This document shows positions 23,856 to 31,353 of a stretch of DNA of 41,898 bases, piece after piece. How positions within the stretch are numbered: position 1 is the first letter of the stretch; the number at the start of each line of letters is the position of its first letter. The stretch is from FEN-680 sp036845225 (lineage in GTDB: Bacteria; Actinomycetota; Geothermincolia; Fen-727; Anoxymicrobiaceae). The stretch lies in NCBI GenBank assembly GCA_036845225.1, contig DAIUEJ010000022.1, positions 1-41,898 on the forward strand, written 5' to 3'. The notes beneath the pieces were generated by a model. That model made no database searches, was not told the origin of the DNA, and was given only the letters and a program-made list of their open reading frames with translations. The position numbers and the translations under genes are program-made.

Positions 23856-25013
23856 CTATCCCTTTCCGATCGGGTAACGCCCGTGGCGGTGGACCGACTG
23901 CAGCATCGCCCTCACGTTCTCGGTCTTCGCGTCGATCGGGACGTCGCACCCCGAGCTGAGGATGAACCCGCCGTCCGAGCCGATCTCGCGGATGAGTCGC
24001 CGGCAGTAGTCGTCGACCTCATCTGGCTCGCCGAGCGTGAGCAGCGTCGCCGGGACGTCCCCCATGATGCACATGCGGTCGCCCAGGACTTCCTTCGCCT
24101 TGAAGATGTCCGAGGTGCCGTCCATGTTGAGGATGCACTTGCCCCGCGGGAAGTCGGTGAAGAAGCGGAAGAAAGGCGTCCAGTCGTTGTCCATGTGGAG
24201 GAGCGGGGTCACGTCGTTGGCGATGAGGTAGTCGCATATCTCTTCCAGCTCCGGCAGGGCGAACTTCTCGAACTGCTTCGGGGAGAGCATCGTCGCGCTG
24301 GTCCTCGTCAGCCCGATGAACGCGCGCTTCACGCCGCTGATGCGCGGCCCCACGAGGTACTGATGCCGGTCAGCCTCCAGAATCGAGCGGCACGCGGCGT
24401 GGAGCTCGTCGGGGCAGCGGAACAGGTCGGTCACGAAGTCAGTGCAGGACCGCAGTCCCATGGTGATCGCTTCCAGCGGGAAGAGGATGAGGTTGCCGCC
24501 GACCATGGGCTCGACGCCCTTGCGCCGCCACGAGCGAGCGGACCATAGCACGTGCAGGACCGCCATCTGTCCTCTGAGCCTGTGGAGGTAGTACTCGGTG
24601 CGGTTCCTGCTCGCGGGGTTGAGCTCGAGGGACTTGCGCATCAGGAAACCCTTGGGGTCGCGCGTCAGCTCCGGGTACTCGTCAGGGGTCATGACCGTGC
24701 GCTCGACGAACTGCCAGAGAGCGTTCTCGTCGACGCCGTCCACACCAGGCATGACCGGCGCCGAGATCGCCATCGCGAGGACGAAGCGAGCGAGGCCGGC
24801 GTTCGACATCCCGAAGCCGTCAAGAGGGCCCATGTCGCGGTGGACCTTGTCGATGGCGACGTCCGCACGCTTGATGTTGAAGAGCATGTCGTGCTGGGTC
24901 ACGCCGGCATAGCGGGCGGCGAAGACATCCAGCATCGGCGCGACCGGCACGCGGTCGGGCTTGCCGAGACGGACGGCGGTATCGATCCTCTCCTGGGCTG
25001 GGCTAATGCCCAT
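23856..25013 (-). CDS. UroD-family protein lacking the zinc-binding Cys motif
   Basis: A 385-residue uroporphyrinogen decarboxylase-fold protein; the start at ATG 25013 is set by GAAAGGGG at good spacing. Family landmarks: RIDTAVRLGKPDRVPVAPM, the GLTRTSATMLSPKQFEKF segment, LGDRMCIMGDVPATLL and GGFILSSGCDVPIDAKTENV. Where the other UroD-like protein of this window has H-S-C-G-N, this one has H-M-D-N-D-W, so the Cys zinc ligand of MtaA-type methyltransferases is missing. The N-terminal Arg motifs of true HemE are also not seen. Its substrate is therefore open. It is cotranscribed with the ADP-forming acyl-CoA synthetase alpha subunit immediately downstream. Confidence 0.85.
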   Translation of the reverse strand: MGISPAQERIDTAVRLGKPDRVPVAPMLDVFAARYAGVTQHDMLFNIKRADVAIDKVHRDMGPLDGFGMSNAGLARFVLAMAISAPVMPGVDGVDENALWQFVERTVMTPDEYPELTRDPKGFLMRKSLELNPASRNRTEYYLHRLRGQMAVLHVLWSARSWRRKGVEPMVGGNLILFPLEAITMGLRSCTDFVTDLFRCPDELHAACRSILEADRHQYLVGPRISGVKRAFIGLTRTSATMLSPKQFEKFALPELEEICDYLIANDVTPLLHMDNDWTPFFRFFTDFPRGKCILNMDGTSDIFKAKEVLGDRMCIMGDVPATLLTLGEPDEVDDYCRRLIREIGSDGGFILSSGCDVPIDAKTENVRAMLQSVHRHGRYPIGKG

Positions 25014-25066
25014 ATGTTCCCCTTTCTCCCTCAGCCGCCGGCGCCACGACAGGTATTCTACGACGT

Positions 25067-25158
25067 AGGGGTCAGGCACCGTCCACCTTTTTGTCCACCC
25101 TGTCGTTGCAGCAAAAGGGAATTGCGGTGGACAAAAAGGTGGACGGTGCCTGACCCCT
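25067..25158. repeat. Family B element (B3), translated into the MnmA C-terminus
   Basis: Full inverted pair with GGGGTCAGGCACC ends and GTCCACC repeats. The minus-strand mnmA frame runs through almost the whole element and stops at the TGA contained in its distal GGTGCCTGACCCC end. Confidence 0.9.
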
Positions 25159-26244
25159 CCCTGCTATGCCGCCAGCAACGACCTCGTCACCTGAGTAAAG
25201 GACGACGGATTGTCCTGGCGCCGTCGGCTCCTGTGGCTCGTCGAACCGGACGACCGCGGTTGCGGCATCCACTGGCTCCAGCATGGCGGACACCTCAGGC
25301 TTGCGATACCTGGTGCGGGCCGACACCTCCAGAGGCCCGGAAGGCGGCTCCGCGATATAGTTCACCTCGGTCAGCAGGATGCTCCGCTGACGCAGGAAGC
25401 TCGCGCGCGTCGCAACAACAAGCGAGTTCGCGCCGATGTCGATGTCGACCACGTATACCGGCTCCGACATCGAGACGCCGAGGCCATGGCGCTGCCCGAC
25501 GGTGTACCTGTGCAGGCCGGCGTGCTCGCCGACGACCGCGCCCGTCTCGTCGAGGATGATCGGCCCCGGCACGGAGGCGACCCCCGCGTGAGCCTCCAGG
25601 TAGTCCACGTATGGCATGTCCCCGAGAAAGCAGACGTCCTGGCTCTCCGCCTTATCGTGCACCCGTAGGCCGAACCTGCGCGCAATCTTGCGTGTCTCGC
25701 TCTTTCTCATCGAGCCCAGGGGGAAGAGCGCCCGCTCGAGCTGTGCCTGGGTCAGTGAGTAAAGGAAGTAGGACTGGTCCTTGGACTCGTCGATACCCTT
25801 CCTGAGCCGGAGCGTGCCGGTGGACTCGTCGTGCTCGATTCGCGCGTAGTGGCCCGTAGCCAGGCGCGCCGCCTCCGCCCCTGCGGCCACCTCCAGCAGC
25901 TTCTCGAACTTGATGACCTGGTTGCACCGCACACAGGGGTTCGGGGTCATGCCCGCCGCATACGATGAGCAGAAGTAGTCGATCACAAGCTCTCGGAAGG
26001 TGTCCCGAAAGTCCAGCACTGTGAAGGGGATTGAGATGCTCTCGGCGACCCTGCGCGCGTCCTCCATCGCCTCGATGCCGCAGCAGGCCGCGGCGGGGGA
26101 GCCGCCTGGCTCGCACAGCTTGAGGCCCACGCCGACAACTTCGAACCCCTGCTCCTTGAGGAGCGCGGCCGCGACGGACGAGTCCACGCCGCCGGACATC
26201 GCGACGAAGACTTTCTCGCCGGTCTGTGGCTCCGATGCCGTCAT
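25072..26244 (-). CDS. mnmA: tRNA-specific 2-thiouridylase
   Basis: A 390-residue enzyme that thiolates U34 of tRNA-Lys, -Glu and -Gln using ATP and sulfur from a relay. PP-loop VFVAMSGGVDSSVAAALL lies near residues 12-29. The first catalytic Cys is in TPNPCVRCNQVIKF, and the second Cys in ESQDVCFLGDMPYVDYL. YTVGQRHGLGV and the C-terminal barrel ending VVLYSGDEVVAGGIA follow. The start at ATG 26244 has AAGGAGT 6 nt upstream. The family normally ends about at GGIA; here 29 further residues (G-R-G-Q-A-P-S-T-F-L-S ... V-D-K-K-V-D-G-A) are encoded entirely by repeat B3, whose TGA is the stop. No other tRNA-modification gene is adjacent. Confidence 0.95.
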   Translation of the reverse strand: MTASEPQTGEKVFVAMSGGVDSSVAAALLKEQGFEVVGVGLKLCEPGGSPAAACCGIEAMEDARRVAESISIPFTVLDFRDTFRELVIDYFCSSYAAGMTPNPCVRCNQVIKFEKLLEVAAGAEAARLATGHYARIEHDESTGTLRLRKGIDESKDQSYFLYSLTQAQLERALFPLGSMRKSETRKIARRFGLRVHDKAESQDVCFLGDMPYVDYLEAHAGVASVPGPIILDETGAVVGEHAGLHRYTVGQRHGLGVSMSEPVYVVDIDIGANSLVVATRASFLRQRSILLTEVNYIAEPPSGPLEVSARTRYRKPEVSAMLEPVDAATAVVRFDEPQEPTAPGQSVVLYSGDEVVAGGIAGRGQAPSTFLSTAIPFCCNDRVDKKVDGA

Positions 26245-26345
26245 ATGCGCACTCCTTCCAGTTCTCTCATGCACCTATGATACCCGCGCCCGCCGGCCCG
26301 GCACAGGACGCTGCGGGGCCGAAAGTCATCCGCCACCTTCGTTTT

Positions 26346-26354
26346 TGATAAAAT
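26346..26354 (+). promoter_or_regulatory. Extended -10 promoter of the aminotransferase
   Basis: TGATAAAAT is an extended -10 (TG, one base, TAAAAT), 53 nt upstream of the aminotransferase ATG. A clear -35 is not visible. Confidence 0.55.
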
Positions 26355-26406
26355 CATTGCGAACGAATTGCTACAGACGGGTCCAGCCGGCTTAGAGAGG
26401 TGACAC

Positions 26407-27807
26407 ATGGACTACGAAGAGATAATGGAGCGGCGCGAGCGGTGCATGAACGATGAGCTCCACCCGATCCCCGACGAAGCCCTAGAGAAGGTCAAGAAAG
26501 AGTTCTACAAGACGCGGGCGAAGTCGCTCAAGATGTTCGAGGACCTGAAGGCCTACATCCCGGGCGGCGTCGAGCACAACCTCGCGACCAGCCACCCGTT
26601 CCCCATCGCCATGGACAAGGCGAAGGGCTACAAGCTCTGGGACATCGACGGCAACGAGTACATCGACTACCTGATGTGTGGCGCGCCGATCATCCTCGGC
26701 CATCACTACGACCCGCTCGACGACGAGATCATCAAGATCATCAAAGAGAAAGGGCCCTCGACGGGCCTGACGTCCGAGTACGAACTGCTGGCGGCGAAGA
26801 AGATAGTGGAGCACATGCCGGCGGTGGACGTGGTGAGGTTCCTGCAGTCCGGCACCGAGGCCGACATGGCCGCGCTGCGCATCGCGCGGGCGGTGACCGG
26901 GCGTCAGAAGGTCATCAAGGTCGAGGGCAGCTACCACGGCTGGTACGACCAGTACGTGTTCTCGCTGCACGTCCCCGGCACGGCGGGCCTCAACTCGCCG
27001 GGCATCCCGCCGCAGACGTTCGACACCCTTGTCGAGGTGAAGCCCAATGACTTCGAAGCGCTCGAGAAGGCGTTCACGGACAACAAGGACGAGATAGCCT
27101 GCATGGTGCTCGAGCCGGTTGGCGGCGAGTCTGGCGTCCACCCCGTCCACCCGGACTGGAACAAGCGGTGCGCCGAGCTGTGCAAGGACAACGGTGCGCT
27201 GCTCATCTTCGACGAGGTGGTGACGGGCTTCAGGCTCGACATGGGCGGGGCGCAGAAGGCCATGGGCATCACGCCCGACCTCACCGTGCTCGGCAAGATA
27301 GTGGCGCACGGCTACCCGTCGGCGGGCGCGGTCGCGGGCCGCAGGGAGATCATGGACATCGTCGGCGCCGGGATGGGGCAGAGGCCGTACCTCGGCGGGA
27401 CGCTCGCTGGCAACCCGATATCGGCCGGCGCGTGCTACCACGCGATCAGGCTGATGGAGGAGAACGACGCGGTGGCAAAGTCGACCGCGTTCGCGGACAA
27501 GATCACCAAGGCGATCAACGACCTCTTCGCCACGAGGCCGGACCTGCCGTTCTTCCTGTACAACTTCGGCCCGATCATCCAGTACGTGACCACCGGCTTC
27601 TTCTGGGTGGACCTCACGGGTGAGAAGGCGTTCGAGATCATCACGCGGCGCAAGACTGCCGAGGACTACCAGATGGTGGCCGCGCTGAACGGCGTCAACT
27701 CGCTCGCCGGCACGCGCATGTACACCTGCATGCAGCACGACCAGGCGGCCCTCGACAGGACGCTCGAGGTCTGGGAGCTCGTCCTCTCGATGATCCCCAA
27801 ACAATAG
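26407..27807 (+). CDS. Class III PLP aminotransferase, glutamate-1-semialdehyde aminomutase-like
   Basis: A 466-residue fold-type I PLP enzyme. N-terminal AYIPGGVEHNLATSHPFP and WDIDGNEYIDYLMCGAPIILGHHYDP resemble HemL. Cofactor contacts are FLQSGTEADMAALRIARA, GSYHGWYD, LIFDEVVTGFR, and the Schiff-base Lys in LTVLGKIVAHGYPSAG. It is about 35 residues longer than typical HemL at the N-terminus, and the gene neighbourhood contains no haem genes, so it is more likely a paralog acting on another amino compound. Transcription starts from the extended -10 about 50 nt upstream. A large palindrome lies 1 nt after the stop. Confidence 0.9.
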   Translation: MDYEEIMERRERCMNDELHPIPDEALEKVKKEFYKTRAKSLKMFEDLKAYIPGGVEHNLATSHPFPIAMDKAKGYKLWDIDGNEYIDYLMCGAPIILGHHYDPLDDEIIKIIKEKGPSTGLTSEYELLAAKKIVEHMPAVDVVRFLQSGTEADMAALRIARAVTGRQKVIKVEGSYHGWYDQYVFSLHVPGTAGLNSPGIPPQTFDTLVEVKPNDFEALEKAFTDNKDEIACMVLEPVGGESGVHPVHPDWNKRCAELCKDNGALLIFDEVVTGFRLDMGGAQKAMGITPDLTVLGKIVAHGYPSAGAVAGRREIMDIVGAGMGQRPYLGGTLAGNPISAGACYHAIRLMEENDAVAKSTAFADKITKAINDLFATRPDLPFFLYNFGPIIQYVTTGFFWVDLTGEKAFEIITRRKTAEDYQMVAALNGVNSLAGTRMYTCMQHDQAALDRTLEVWELVLSMIPKQ

Positions 27808-27808
27808 A

Positions 27809-27928
27809 TTACGTCGTTCGTTTTACACTTTTCTTTACACTTTTTCTGAAGTGAGATGCACCACTGGGACCTGACCCCGGTGGTGCATTTTCTTGAGTGT
27901 AAAAGAAAGTGGAAAACGAACGACGTAA
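27809..27928. repeat. 120-nt palindromic element with nested family C core
   Basis: Outer 16-bp perfect arms TTACGTCGTTCGTTTT / AAAACGAACGACGTAA continue into imperfect ACACTTTTCTTTACACT-type arms. The centre (27858-27888) has TGCACCAC / GTGGTGCA around a GGGACCTGACCCC core like family C. Begins 1 nt after the aminotransferase TAG and ends 2 nt before the next ribosome-binding site. Confidence 0.9.
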
Positions 27929-27939
27929 CAGGAGTGGAG

Positions 27940-28752
27940 ATGAGAAGAAATAGAGTCCTCGCAGTAGCGGCCCTCTGCCTCGTGCTCGCGGTCGCCGCGG
28001 GCTGCGGGGGCACGAACGCCGCGAAAACCTCAAAAGCCGAGGACTCCATCTACGAGGTCTCCGCCTTGAGCGTCCTGAAGGCCGGGGTCTACGACGGGCA
28101 GGTCACTGTCAAGGAGCTCAAGACGCACGGCGACTTCGGGCTCGGCACCTACGAGGGCCTGGACGGGGAGATGGTCGTCCTCGACGGGGTGGTCTATCGC
28201 ATCGGAGTGGACGGCGTCCCGGAGGTCCCCGCCGACACCATGCTGGTGCCCTGGGCTTCCGTGACGAAGTTCAGCGACGAGCTTGACGGCAGCGCTTCCG
28301 CGAAGGCCACCATGGCCGACCTCACTGCCTATCTCGACACGCTCATCCCTACGAAGAACACGTTCTACGCCGTTCGCATCCACGGGGAGTTCGCGTCGGT
28401 CAAAGCGCGGAGCGAGCCGCGCCAGTCAAAGCCGTACCAGCCGCTCGCGCAGGTCCTCCAGGGCCAGAAGATATTCCCGCTCACCAATGTCACCGGCACC
28501 CTGGTCGGGATCCGCAGCCCGGAGTACACGGATGGGGTAAACAAGCCCGGCTACCATTTCCACTTCATCACTGACGACAGAAAAGCGGGCGGGCATGTGC
28601 TGGACCTCAGCCTGAAAAGCGGCACCATACAGATCGACCAGGACCGCGCCCTTCAGATGGCCCTTCCCGACTCGAAGGAGTTCGATGACGCGACGCCTGT
28701 GCTGACCCCGGCCACGCCGTCCACGACGGGCACGTCGCCCAGCCATCCCTGA
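27940..28752 (+). CDS. Alpha-acetolactate decarboxylase, predicted lipoprotein
   Basis: A 270-residue protein. It converts 2-acetolactate to acetoin in the butanediol/acetoin pathway. Family motifs: GDFGLGTYEGLDGEMVVLDG, RSEPRQSKPYQPL, GTLVGIRSPEYTDGVNKPGY and the metal ligands H206 and H208 (GYHFHF) and H219 (GGHVLD). The first 22 residues form a lipoprotein signal (MRRNRVLAVAAL...AAGC) with lipidated Cys22, so the enzyme is placed outside the membrane, as known for exported members of some Gram-positive bacteria. The C-terminus ends in a Thr/Pro/Ser-rich tail. ATG 27940 has GGAG 5 nt upstream. No acetolactate synthase gene is in the window. Confidence 0.92.
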   Translation: MRRNRVLAVAALCLVLAVAAGCGGTNAAKTSKAEDSIYEVSALSVLKAGVYDGQVTVKELKTHGDFGLGTYEGLDGEMVVLDGVVYRIGVDGVPEVPADTMLVPWASVTKFSDELDGSASAKATMADLTAYLDTLIPTKNTFYAVRIHGEFASVKARSEPRQSKPYQPLAQVLQGQKIFPLTNVTGTLVGIRSPEYTDGVNKPGYHFHFITDDRKAGGHVLDLSLKSGTIQIDQDRALQMALPDSKEFDDATPVLTPATPSTTGTSPSHP

Positions 28753-28763
28753 GGACGGAATCG

Positions 28764-29127
28764 CTAGAGCACTACCTCGTCCTCGACGCGCCAGGCCGGC
28801 TCGACGATGGCGAGGAACACGAGCTCATCGGGGCCGACATTGGTTATGTACTGCGCGGCGCCCGGAGGGATGTAGACGGTGTCGCCCGGCCAGACCTCAG
28901 CTTCCTCATCGTCGATGTACATCAGGCCCCGGCCTTGCACGATGTAGTAGACCTCCGAGGTCATCATGCGGTGGAGGAGGGACCCCCACCCCCGGCGCCA
29001 GCTTCGCGTGGGCAAGGCTGTATCGCACGGGACCGAGCTCTGCCTTGTCCGGGTGGAGCAACTCGCGCAGCACTGTATGGTCGCCTGCCAGGATCTCCTC
29101 GCATTCATCAAACCTGCGGATAAACAT
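28764..29127 (-). CDS. Cupin-domain protein, interrupted by a homopolymer frameshift
   Basis: Two frames join into a 120-residue small cupin. The N-terminus (ATG 29127, GGGAGG 4 nt upstream) reads MFIRRFDECEEILAGDHTVL and runs to AKLAPG. The rest, in another frame, reads SLLHRMMTSEVYYIVQGRGL followed by MYIDDEEAEVWPGDTVYIPP and GAAQYITNVG, the two cupin motifs with metal-type His and Glu positions. Removing one G from the five-G run (plus strand C5 at 28983-28987) joins them as LAPGVGSLLHRM. Homopolymer position suggests a sequencing error. It forms an operon with a second cupin 15 nt upstream and converges on the acetolactate decarboxylase gene. Confidence 0.78.
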
Positions 29128-29142
29128 CTGACCTCCCATCCA

Positions 29143-29496
29143 TCAATTGCTACCTCGGGGCTCGCCGCGGATGAGCGTGAGCACCATCTTGAACCTCTCT
29201 GGCGCGTGCAGGGAGTGCGGCACCCCCGCGGGCATGATGACCGACTCGCTGGCGCGAACCACCAGGGGCTCGCCCCCGATGGTCACCTCCGCCGACCCGT
29301 CGACCACCTCGACCAGCGCATCGAATGGCGCGGTGTGCTCGCTCAGTCCTTCGCCCGCATCGAACGCGAATACGCTCACCGTCCCGGCTTTGCCGCGAAG
29401 AACCTCGCGGCTCACCACCGAGCCTTCCTGGTACTCGACCAGCCCCGCCATGTCGAGCACTCGACCTTTCAGGTCTCCCTTGCCTTTTTCGTCCAC
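29143..29496 (-). CDS. Small cupin-domain protein
   Basis: A 117-residue single-domain cupin. The GTG at 29496 has AGGAGG 5 nt upstream; the longer open frame has no support. Motifs: VSVFAFDAGEGLSEHTAPFDALVEVVDGSAEVTIGG (cupin motif 1, with His but a reduced metal set) and SVIMPAGVPHSLHAPERFKMVL (motif 2, His retained). These proteins often bind a metal and act as small isomerases, dioxygenase-like enzymes or sensors; the function here is unknown. It is upstream of the frameshifted cupin, so two cupins share an operon. Confidence 0.85.
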   Translation of the reverse strand: MDEKGKGDLKGRVLDMAGLVEYQEGSVVSREVLRGKAGTVSVFAFDAGEGLSEHTAPFDALVEVVDGSAEVTIGGEPLVVRASESVIMPAGVPHSLHAPERFKMVLTLIRGEPRGSN

Positions 29497-29559
29497 TTGA
29501 GCCTCCTGTCCCGGCGGTCCCACCGCAACAATTCTACCCCTGGACGCGTCACGCAGTTG

Positions 29560-29565
29560 TATAAT
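29560..29565 (+). promoter_or_regulatory. Consensus -10 box upstream of the propeller gene
   Basis: A perfect TATAAT stands 88 nt upstream of the beta-propeller gene, in the 156-nt divergent gap 29497-29652. No convincing -35 at the right distance, so the assignment is tentative. Nothing else is recognisable in the gap. Confidence 0.4.
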
Positions 29566-29652
29566 AAACAGTGGTAGCAGGCACCAAACCCCTTTGAGAA
29601 CGTCAGGAACCGATTCGCCTCGTCGTAGCGCCTGTTCGAGGAAGGTGAGCAG

Positions 29653-31005
29653 ATGGCACGCAAGGAGAGGAAACCGGCACCCGCGCCCGCCCGGGACCTG
29701 CATATCCAGCAGGGAAGCAAGTGCCGGCTGACCCACGCGGTCCTCATCGACGGCCAGCTCGCCTTCGACCTGGGCGAGACCGTATTCATCGACTCGGTGG
29801 AGCCCAATCCCGCCAGGCCCGAGTACAAGTTCGTCGTCACCTCCAAGCGCCTGAACTTCCGGCAGTTCCAGTTGAGGGAAGAAGACCTCGAGATCTTTGT
29901 GCCGGAGCAGGTGCCGGTGTCCCGGGCCCGCAAAGCCTGGTGGTGGGTGGGCGAACACAAGTGGCTCCTGATAGGTTCCGCGACCGCGATCATCGTGGTA
30001 GTGCTCGGCATCAGCACATACCTGAACTACCATTTCAAGTGGGACCCGCGCCAGGGAACGACAACCGCCGACTTCACCGGCATCCAGGGCTTCACCAGTG
30101 GCAGCGCTATCGCGACCAGCGGCGGCACCGCCGGCGATTCGCTTTACAAGTTCACGGGCTCCGGCTGGAAAGAGATCACTCGCCTCGAAAAATACAGGAT
30201 CATCGATTTTGCCGGCAGCGACCCCGACCACGTGTGGATCGCCGCGAGCGACGGCAGGATCTATTACTTTGATGGCAAGGCGCTCACAATGCAGCTCGAT
30301 ACCAACCAGGTCGTTGGCGCCGACTACTGGCACGACCAGCTCCTCAGCATCTACGCCGCGGACGCCACACACGTCTGGGCTGTAGGGGCCTACCTCGCTT
30401 CTCCGTCAACCAACTGGGGCCTTGCGAACATGCAGAAAGACGCCTCCGGCATCGTCTATTTCTACGACGGGACCTCCTGGAAGGCGCAGTGGTTCCTGAA
30501 CGAACCAAAGAGCGCGCTCGAGACGGTAGCAGGGGCGGACGCCAGGCACGTGTGGACCGGCGGGGCCTCGGGCATCATGTATTTCTTCAACGGGAGCGCC
30601 TGGAGCCCGCAGTGGGAGAGCGGGATGGACATCAGCAACCTCTCGGCCTCGGACCCGCAGAGCGCCTGGGCCGCCGCAAAGAAAACCACCACCAACACCG
30701 AGGTCTGCTCCTGCTCGAACGGCGCGTGGGTCCTGAACGGCAAGGCAGGCAACGTGGCGGTCTTTGATATCTCCGCGAGGGATCAGGACACCCTCTGGGT
30801 CAGCGGCACCGAGTCCGCGGACTACCAGAAGGACGATATCAAGAACCAGTACACCGTGCTGTGGACCACCGACGGATCGGACTGGACGCCCGTGCAGATG
30901 CCTGTAGGCGCCCAGCCGACTCCCGGCCAGGTGAGCGGAGTCAAAGGCGGGGTGTGGCTGCTCGCTTCGGGCAAAGCGTGGTTCGGGTCGAAGAAGCTCT
31001 TCTGA
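29653..31005 (+). CDS. Membrane-anchored beta-propeller-like repeat protein, function unknown
   Basis: A 450-residue protein. Residues 1-95 are cytoplasmic: a basic start, then a small beta-rich domain (CRLTHAVLIDGQLAFDLGET, KFVVTSKRLNFRQFQLREED). One transmembrane helix follows (WLLIGSATAIIVVVLGISTYL, about 105-125), then about 320 extracytoplasmic residues containing at least five repeats with the pattern (S/A)-D-x-x-H-V-W-x-x-(G/A)-x-x-G-x-(I/V)-Y-(Y/F)-F-(D/N)-G-x-x-W, for example DHVWIAASDGRIYYFDGKAL, RHVWTGGASGIMYFFNGSAW and DTLWVSGTESADYQ. This spacing (about 45 residues per blade) suggests a beta-propeller, probably for protein binding or sensing at the cell surface. The ATG is preceded by AGGAAGG. 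The gene stands alone. Confidence 0.78.
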   Translation: MARKERKPAPAPARDLHIQQGSKCRLTHAVLIDGQLAFDLGETVFIDSVEPNPARPEYKFVVTSKRLNFRQFQLREEDLEIFVPEQVPVSRARKAWWWVGEHKWLLIGSATAIIVVVLGISTYLNYHFKWDPRQGTTTADFTGIQGFTSGSAIATSGGTAGDSLYKFTGSGWKEITRLEKYRIIDFAGSDPDHVWIAASDGRIYYFDGKALTMQLDTNQVVGADYWHDQLLSIYAADATHVWAVGAYLASPSTNWGLANMQKDASGIVYFYDGTSWKAQWFLNEPKSALETVAGADARHVWTGGASGIMYFFNGSAWSPQWESGMDISNLSASDPQSAWAAAKKTTTNTEVCSCSNGAWVLNGKAGNVAVFDISARDQDTLWVSGTESADYQKDDIKNQYTVLWTTDGSDWTPVQMPVGAQPTPGQVSGVKGGVWLLASGKAWFGSKKLF

Positions 31006-31035
31006 GGGAGGATGGTGTGAGCTCCGGCCTCCTCC

Positions 31036-31135
31036 NNNNNNNNNNNNNNNNNNNNNNNNNNNNNNNNNNNNNNNNNNNNNNNNNNNNNNNNNNNNNNNNN
31101 NNNNNNNNNNNNNNNNNNNNNNNNNNNNNNNNNNN
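31036..31135. other. Assembly gap of 100 N
   Basis: Exactly 100 N, a conventional scaffolding placeholder rather than a measured length. It sits within a family E repeat, which probably broke the assembly. The gene-free stretch 31006-31353 holds this gap, repeat E1 and the PadR promoter. Confidence 0.97.
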
Positions 31136-31171
31136 TCCTCCCCCTTTCCAGGGGGAGGATTGAGGTGGGGG
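31136..31171. repeat. Family E element (E1), partial at gap edge
   Basis: CCTCCCCCTTTCCAGGGGGAGG hairpin followed by a G-rich GAGGTGGGGG tail; similar to the copies at 37454 and 41852. Confidence 0.72.
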
Positions 31172-31245
31172 CGCCGAGGCTCGTCGCTATCCGCCGCTGA
31201 TGAGGCCGGTTCCTGCGAATACTCCCGGAATTTCACAGAATTCTA

Positions 31246-31274
31246 TTGACCTCTGACCGGCGACCCACTATATA
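31246..31274 (+). promoter_or_regulatory. Promoter of the PadR-led catabolic block
   Basis: TTGACC (31246-31251), 17-nt spacer, TATATA (31269-31274). The -10 region continues as an AT-rich repeat TATACTATATAC, which could be a PadR binding site for autoregulation. It lies about 80 nt before the PadR start. Confidence 0.72.
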
Positions 31275-31353
31275 CTATATACATACTCGCAAAGTACGAT
31301 GCGCGAGAAAGACCTCAATCGCGCGCGGTACCCTCAAACGAAGCGGAGGCAAG

